In this document: positions 61,201 to 64,000 of the stretch, one piece after another | How the letters are laid out: the number at the start of each line of letters is the position of its first letter | How positions within the stretch are numbered: the first letter of the stretch is position 1 | From: Planctomycetota bacterium | GTDB lineage: Bacteria > Planctomycetota > Phycisphaerae > Phycisphaerales > UBA1924 | NCBI GenBank assembly: GCA_023432465.1 | Contig: JAEYUO010000034.1 | Location: forward strand, 46,183-110,182 | Length of the DNA: 64,000 nucleotides | Reading direction: 5' to 3' | Position numbers and translations under genes: made by a program | The notes under the pieces: model-generated | What the model saw: the letters and a program-made list of their open reading frames with translations, nothing else | Databases searched by the model: none | What the model was told of the DNA's origin: nothing

Positions 61201-61478
61201 CCGCGAGCACAGGCGTAAGCGATGTCCGCATCCGCGCCATCGCCATCGACAAGCGGTTCCAGAACAGCTCATCCGAGACCATCGTGTCGGTCCTCCCCGG
61301 CACCGGCGAGGAATGTGCCGCGGACTTCACCGGCGACAACGCCGCCACCGTCCCCGACATCTTCGCGTTCCTCGCGCTCTGGTTCGCCGACAACCCCGCG
61401 GCAGACTTCGACGGCAACGGCACGATCGCCATCCCGGATATCTTCGCGTTTCTGAGCGCGTGGTTTGCTGGCTGCTGA
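58245..61478 (+). CDS. Secreted dockerin-tailed protein, paralogue of the preceding gene
   Basis: 1077 aa from the ATG at 58245, with AAGGAG upstream and a signal peptide (LGMLAVLSATAAHAQ). The same layout as the 54799 protein: anchor-J-like domain (GWIFRNQSSPGASTPAWAAN, PTGGTSTGSGPTGVGDFTEV), beta-helix (TLVIEAGSQVSFVHGHDLQI, QNNWWGDATGPHEP), Ig-like domains (VVFHTDLTQPLVYDGLSDLC; RFQNSSSETIVSV), then a dockerin from about 1023 (CAADFTGDNAATVPDIFAFL ... WFAGC). Shared blocks such as NNWWG, STDRARF and RFQNSS show a recent tandem duplication. Forty-four bases separate the two genes, so co-transcription is likely. Confidence 0.86.
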   Translation: MFHRTRSASLGMLAVLSATAAHAQSYRLQESFDSVGSVAPGQNGPSGLIQRGWIFRNQSSPGASTPAWAANGVAGFGLSGGYLSGTTTCAGQFANFSSWAILPDVPGLTAGDLFTLWVLDGAYGAVPTHIDIRRSPTGGTSTGSGPTGVGDFTEVLFTGELPLISGAFEYVPVQLTVPGPGRIAVRFHAPFVSNFPSFASLHLDELTIGDAPPPPCELVIPGPGETAVWTAAAGPYEICTSLSVPEGATLVIEAGSQVSFVHGHDLQIEGTLIVQGTVSQPVVLDGDNVTGLDIRGDVEMTYAQIDCWVGFRDGGGASMTDCVLSADAWLGASTADTALTMLRCDVHSLVFSGAGADNYTDVRFLNPAGNVKLGRIARVTGVESVAPIEYTLNGQTRLIENVEVTGVAGPAITIGSSQSGTADVMLDESNTLIGNEYPIYIRTSGLHPGSVIPTTGNIHDAVRAPFALGSTTDVRSLAALPDVGVPYHVLDDAQLSGRVDFEPGTVFRLAAGAAIDNRNDNGSHPQIRGLPGNPIRFARLDPSQPWAVLSSTLGINLWEHLEIDGAGVGAAATGSYIHLRDCQVSGTGIGAKPGNRGIIYGSGNTFLNNEIGVHCDTSIEAWGSVSGIRFDGTERPNSFLGNTLAAYCPPNPLGPAAEDMEMQNNWWGDATGPHEPLFYPEGQGDPVHYPVLYNPWRTQPPTQNQRPIVRLITRVHPVALPGDRIFLEWDAADDVGITHFDIEMLVPPVIENEPYWMPLAVNLTGDTRRAEITVPQRPSGSPKQALFRIHAFDADGQIGLEYFVLLVPDQPPPGTVVFHTDLTQPLVYDGLSDLCYTAFQPEGGGFPKLYFDLDADMRTLYTRGIPLGDMTCIDAAVTMPMASTDRARFMIRFEGNNNDDYFYFSDYFSIRPDARLGDAPPSIQIVSPTAGQSFTGGGVIPIRWTASDDDFVREYRVQVSLNSGYTYHTIADRIPAPALGFDWRLPASTGVSDVRIRAIAIDKRFQNSSSETIVSVLPGTGEECAADFTGDNAATVPDIFAFLALWFADNPAADFDGNGTIAIPDIFAFLSAWFAGC

Positions 61479-61528
61479 GTACAGAAGTGCTTGTTCCAGC
61501 ATTACTTACAATCGAACTGTGTCGCGCT

Positions 61529-61571
61529 GCCGGCGTCGTCCCCACAATCTGGGTGGACGCCGGCTCTTTTT
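61529..61571 (+). terminator. Strong intrinsic terminator
   Basis: GCCGGCGTC (61529-61537) pairs perfectly with GACGCCGGC (61556-61564), with an inner CCCA/TGGG, and runs into TCTTTTT at 61565-61571. It closes the tandem-paralogue transcript. Confidence 0.88.
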
Positions 61572-61596
61572 GAAGCAGAATACCCCTTGTTTAGGT

Positions 61597-61602
61597 TATA
61601 AT
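61597..61602 (+). promoter_or_regulatory. Candidate -10 box for the half-dockerin protein gene
   Basis: A perfect TATAAT lies in GGTTATAATCCG, 62 bases before the start at 61665 and just after the terminator. No convincing -35 at 16-18 bp is seen (TTGAAG at 61570 is 21 bp away). Confidence 0.45.
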
Positions 61603-61664
61603 CCGTCCACTGCCTGTGTTCGCGGCAGGGTCACTCCAAGCCCATTCAAGGGGAGCTGTTACCC

Positions 61665-62771
61665 ATGGTCCGCGGGATTGTTCGATCCGCCGTCGCGCTT
61701 CTGGCGCTTCTCACCATCACCACACCGGCGTTCGCCCAGAACACGCTGCTGCTGTTCCTCTCTTCCGGCGACCCCGGCGTGCTTCCCTCCGCTCCCGGCC
61801 AGGCGACACCCCAGCCGCCGGAGCTCGGCACGCCTCTGGCCCCCGTGCCCAATCTCGGCGAGAGCGCACGCCTGTACATCTGGGCGGCGGCCCAGTCGGG
61901 CAACTCCGCGATGTCCTGGAACGCCATCAGCTTCAACATCGACATCGACGGGCCCGCAACGCTCTCCAGCCTCACACTCTTCAACCCCTCCAACCTCGGC
62001 CAGCCGCGCTGGAACGCGGGCGGGCTCTTCACGCCGCCCCCATCGGGCGCGAGCACCGAGTACAACAACGTCGTCATGCTCGCGGGCGCTGAGTACGGTG
62101 TCCGCCGCGTGCCCTACTCCGACGGCTACGCCGCGATCAGCGGCGGCTTTCCTGTCGCCGGCGCGCCCGTGCTGCTGGGCTACTTCGATGTCACCTACTC
62201 GCAGATCACGCTGGCAACCGTGTGGCTCGAAGTCGGCGGCCTCGCCTGCGGCAGCACCGATGGCTCCAGCACGCAAGACCGCGTGAAACTCGGCAATGCC
62301 GAGACAGGGCTTGGCACGCTCGCAAGCTCTGCCCCGGGCACCCGTCCCGCCCTTCCCGCGGCGATTTTCAACGTCGCTCCGCCGGGCACGTTCACGTTGA
62401 CGGCCCCCGCCACCGGCCGATACGTCACCACGCTCTCGCCCAAACTGGAGTGGACCCCCGCCCAGCGCGCCGACACCTACTCGGTGCAGATCAGCGCGAA
62501 CTCCAACATGCTCGCCCCCGTGCTCACACAGACGGGCATCACGGGCACGAGCTTCACCGTGCCGGCGGGCATCCTCGATACCGGGGTCTACTACTGGAGC
62601 GTGAGCGCGCACAACACCGGCGGGGCAACCGGGGCTGGCAACGGCCCTCACGACTTCGGCGTGGTGGTCAGCGCGGGCGAATCCTGCCGCGCCGACTTTG
62701 ACCGGAGCGGCGCCGTCGGCGTCCCCGACATCTTCGCATTCCTGAGCGCGTGGTTTGTGGGTTGCCCGTAA
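61665..62771 (+). CDS. Secreted protein with a half-length GC-type dockerin
   Basis: 368 aa. AAGGGGAG precedes the ATG at 61665; signal peptide SAVALLALLTITTPAFAQ. Residues ~25-230 are a unique beta-rich domain (SFNIDIDGPATLSSLTLFNP, PVAGAPVLLGYFDVTYSQIT). Residues ~235-335 look like a fibronectin III-type domain (YVTTLSPKLEWTPAQRADTY, SVQISANSNMLAPVLTQTGI, YYWSVSAHNTGG). The tail from about 340 is CRADFDRSGAVGVPDIFAFL followed by SAWFVGCP: only one dockerin repeat instead of the two seen in the other four proteins here. Both bracketing cysteines are kept. Confidence 0.85.
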   Translation: MVRGIVRSAVALLALLTITTPAFAQNTLLLFLSSGDPGVLPSAPGQATPQPPELGTPLAPVPNLGESARLYIWAAAQSGNSAMSWNAISFNIDIDGPATLSSLTLFNPSNLGQPRWNAGGLFTPPPSGASTEYNNVVMLAGAEYGVRRVPYSDGYAAISGGFPVAGAPVLLGYFDVTYSQITLATVWLEVGGLACGSTDGSSTQDRVKLGNAETGLGTLASSAPGTRPALPAAIFNVAPPGTFTLTAPATGRYVTTLSPKLEWTPAQRADTYSVQISANSNMLAPVLTQTGITGTSFTVPAGILDTGVYYWSVSAHNTGGATGAGNGPHDFGVVVSAGESCRADFDRSGAVGVPDIFAFLSAWFVGCP

Positions 62772-62787
62772 CGATCCACGTGCGTCC

Positions 62788-63366
62788 TCACGCCGCTTCG
62801 CGCTTGAACTCCGGGTGGCCCGGCTTGGCGCGAACGCCCGAGGTCGCATCCGGAGCCTCGCGGAAGTCTTCCGCGCCGCGGATGTTCAGCTCGCTGGGCA
62901 TCGTCTTGCGATACCCCAGCAGCCGCACCACTTCCAGCACATCGCTCCACGTCGGGAACATCACCTCGTTGGACTTTTTGAACGCATCGATCGCCATCAG
63001 GAACAGGAACTGTTCCCGGTTCATCTCGCCCTCTTCGGCGCTCTTGGTGAAATCGGTGCGCCTGCGGCCCGGGCCGCGGCGACGCTCCAGCCCTGTCCCC
63101 GGCTCGCCCGCCTCCATCGTTCCGCCGTTGATGCGCGCCTGGATCTCGCGCCGGTTCAGCCCCAGCCGCCGGTCGATCCCCAGCTCCGTCGGGACCGCGC
63201 CGCGCCTCGTCTCGGACTTCGACGGATCGAACACGTGATTCCCGCCGCCGGAGTCGCCCGCGACAGCCCCGTCCCCGTGCAGATCATCCGCGGGCTCGGC
63301 GTGCGGAACGGACGGCCGCGGCGAGGGCTTGGTGTTCGTGTTCGGCCGGTTCTTGTTTGACGGCAT
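62788..63366 (-). CDS. Conserved small planctomycete-type protein
   Basis: 192 aa from the ATG at 63366, with GGGAGC upstream. The first ~110 residues are low complexity, rich in Arg, Pro, Gly and Asp. The C-terminal ~80 (RTDFTKSAEEGEMNREQFLF, then LMAIDAFKKSNEVMFPTWSD, VLEVVRLLGYRKTMP) is a compact, clearly conserved-looking helical domain. I recall similar proteins in planctomycetes, with no known function. The gene lies downstream of the acidic protein gene on the same strand. Confidence 0.72.
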   Translation of the reverse strand: MPSNKNRPNTNTKPSPRPSVPHAEPADDLHGDGAVAGDSGGGNHVFDPSKSETRRGAVPTELGIDRRLGLNRREIQARINGGTMEAGEPGTGLERRRGPGRRRTDFTKSAEEGEMNREQFLFLMAIDAFKKSNEVMFPTWSDVLEVVRLLGYRKTMPSELNIRGAEDFREAPDATSGVRAKPGHPEFKREAA

Positions 63367-63462
63367 GGCGGGAAGCTCCCTGCCCGTGCCATAAATGAGC
63401 ACGGGCGACCCTGGTGGGCCGCCCGCGTGGTGATAACCAATCTTCAAACCTCCGAGGCGGCC

Positions 63463-63732
63463 TCAGAAGTCATCGTCCTCGTCGTCATCGACATCGCCAT
63501 CGAAGTCGTCGTCTTCCTCATCATCGTCGCCGAAGACGTCGTCGTCATCCTCAAACTCGTCATCTTCCTCAAACTCTTCGTCTTCCGTTTCCGGACCTTC
63601 ATCGTCGAGGTCGTCCCCCTCGTCGTCGTCGTCCAGCTTCTTCCCGTCGTCATCCATCATGGGAATGCCAAATGCGGTCGCCCACTCCGGCCCCGCTTCA
63701 ACTTCCAACTCTTCAAGCATCACGCTCGGCAT
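63463..63732 (-). CDS. Acidic Asp/Glu-rich small protein
   Basis: 89 aa. A short ordered head (MPSVMLEELEVEAGPEWATA then FGIPMMDDDGKKL) is followed by about 55 residues that are nearly all Asp and Glu with Phe and Gly. Acidic tails of this sort bind basic proteins or metal ions, but no function is known. It is probably in one transcript with the 192-aa protein downstream (96 bp gap) and is preceded by a candidate TTGACA promoter. Confidence 0.68.
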   Translation of the reverse strand: MPSVMLEELEVEAGPEWATAFGIPMMDDDGKKLDDDDEGDDLDDEGPETEDEEFEEDDEFEDDDDVFGDDDEEDDDFDGDVDDDEDDDF

Positions 63733-63843
63733 GGCTCACACTCGCATGGGGTTGCGTTCGTCGCTCTCGATCCCGACTCCGCGGCGGACAACTCGCCGCA
63801 TCCCGGGCCCCGAACCGATTCCGGGCTGCCCGTGAAAGGCGGT

Positions 63844-63871
63844 ACACTACTCGCCTCCACGATGGTGTCAA
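63844..63871 (-). promoter_or_regulatory. Candidate promoter for the acidic protein gene
   Basis: On the minus strand an exact TTGACA (complement of 63866-63871) is followed 16 bp later by TAGTGT (complement of 63844-63849), about 110 bp before the start at 63732. The -10 is weak. Confidence 0.45.
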
Positions 63872-64000
63872 CCATCCACCCTCTTTCCCCACAAACCATA
63901 CTCGAACCCCTCACCCCCCCTCTGCCCCCTGCCCCCGCCTCCTCGCCTCGACTCATCCCTCGGGCTGGCCGTTCTCTTCCCCGATTGCCGATTGGTACCC

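Noticed and set aside
63733..64000. Possible gene in the last 268 bases
   Set aside because: Mostly C-rich low-complexity sequence with no credible start and frame; only the minus-strand promoter candidate is supportable.

Overview
The window is a GC-rich (roughly two-thirds G+C) bacterial chromosome segment. Its gene content points to a planctomycete, most likely a relative of Phycisphaerae. The main evidence is five secreted proteins ending in the Cys-bracketed 'GC-type' dockerin tail (PDIFAFLSAWF ... GC), a Ser/Thr kinase fused to a large TPR region, planctomycete-style small proteins (an HTH-GSG-repeat membrane protein, a CxxC...CxxC HEAT protein, an Asp/Glu-run protein), and LptB/MlaF-like ABC ATPases of a diderm envelope. 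I see no rRNA, tRNA, CRISPR array or recognisable IS transposase.

Layout. 1-4.1 kb: a MoxR/Bat-type pair (DUF58 protein and BatA/VWA membrane protein) interrupted by GxxExxY genes. 4.2-9.3 kb: an iodotyrosine-deiodinase-like nitroreductase, a secreted unknown, an ECF sigma factor overlapping a membrane protein (probable anti-sigma), a lipoprotein and a methyltransferase with a THUMP-like tail. 9.4-17.3 kb: large secreted proteins, one with a dockerin tail and one with a C25-peptidase-like tail. 17.35-30.4 kb: mostly housekeeping or signalling genes (trpE, a cysteine phosphatase, a GT39-like protein, a LOG protein, DUF2007, DUF2071, USP, a hydroxyacid dehydrogenase, hisS), with one low-GC membrane protein at 28.2-29.0 kb. 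30.4-38.2 kb: the kinase-TPR protein, then a polysaccharide-related group (methyltransferase, O-antigen ligase, EEP-fold enzyme, UDP-glucuronate-epimerase-like). 38.7-49.9 kb: Mrp, a phosphoesterase, an RlmN/Cfr-type radical SAM enzyme, glutamine-dependent nadE, lptB, an MlaF-like ATPase and ggt. 49.9-50.65 kb: a compact cassette with two small genes between 28-bp inverted repeats. 50.7-62.8 kb: a TPR protein and four dockerin-tailed secreted proteins, two of them tandem paralogues. 62.8-63.7 kb: two small planctomycete-type genes.

The most unusual feature is the recurring pairing of GxxExxY genes (PD-(D/E)xK-like fold) with inverted arms built from degenerate short tandem units of about 9 nt. 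One cassette is complete at 49893-50650. A second, at 1297-1920, splits the Bat-type operon. A third enters from the left edge. Arm-like repeats without the gene lie at several other gene ends, and some supply the last codons of neighbouring genes. I infer a small non-autonomous, possibly homing-like element. The second theme is the dockerin-tail family, including one protein with only a half-dockerin that keeps both bracketing cysteines.
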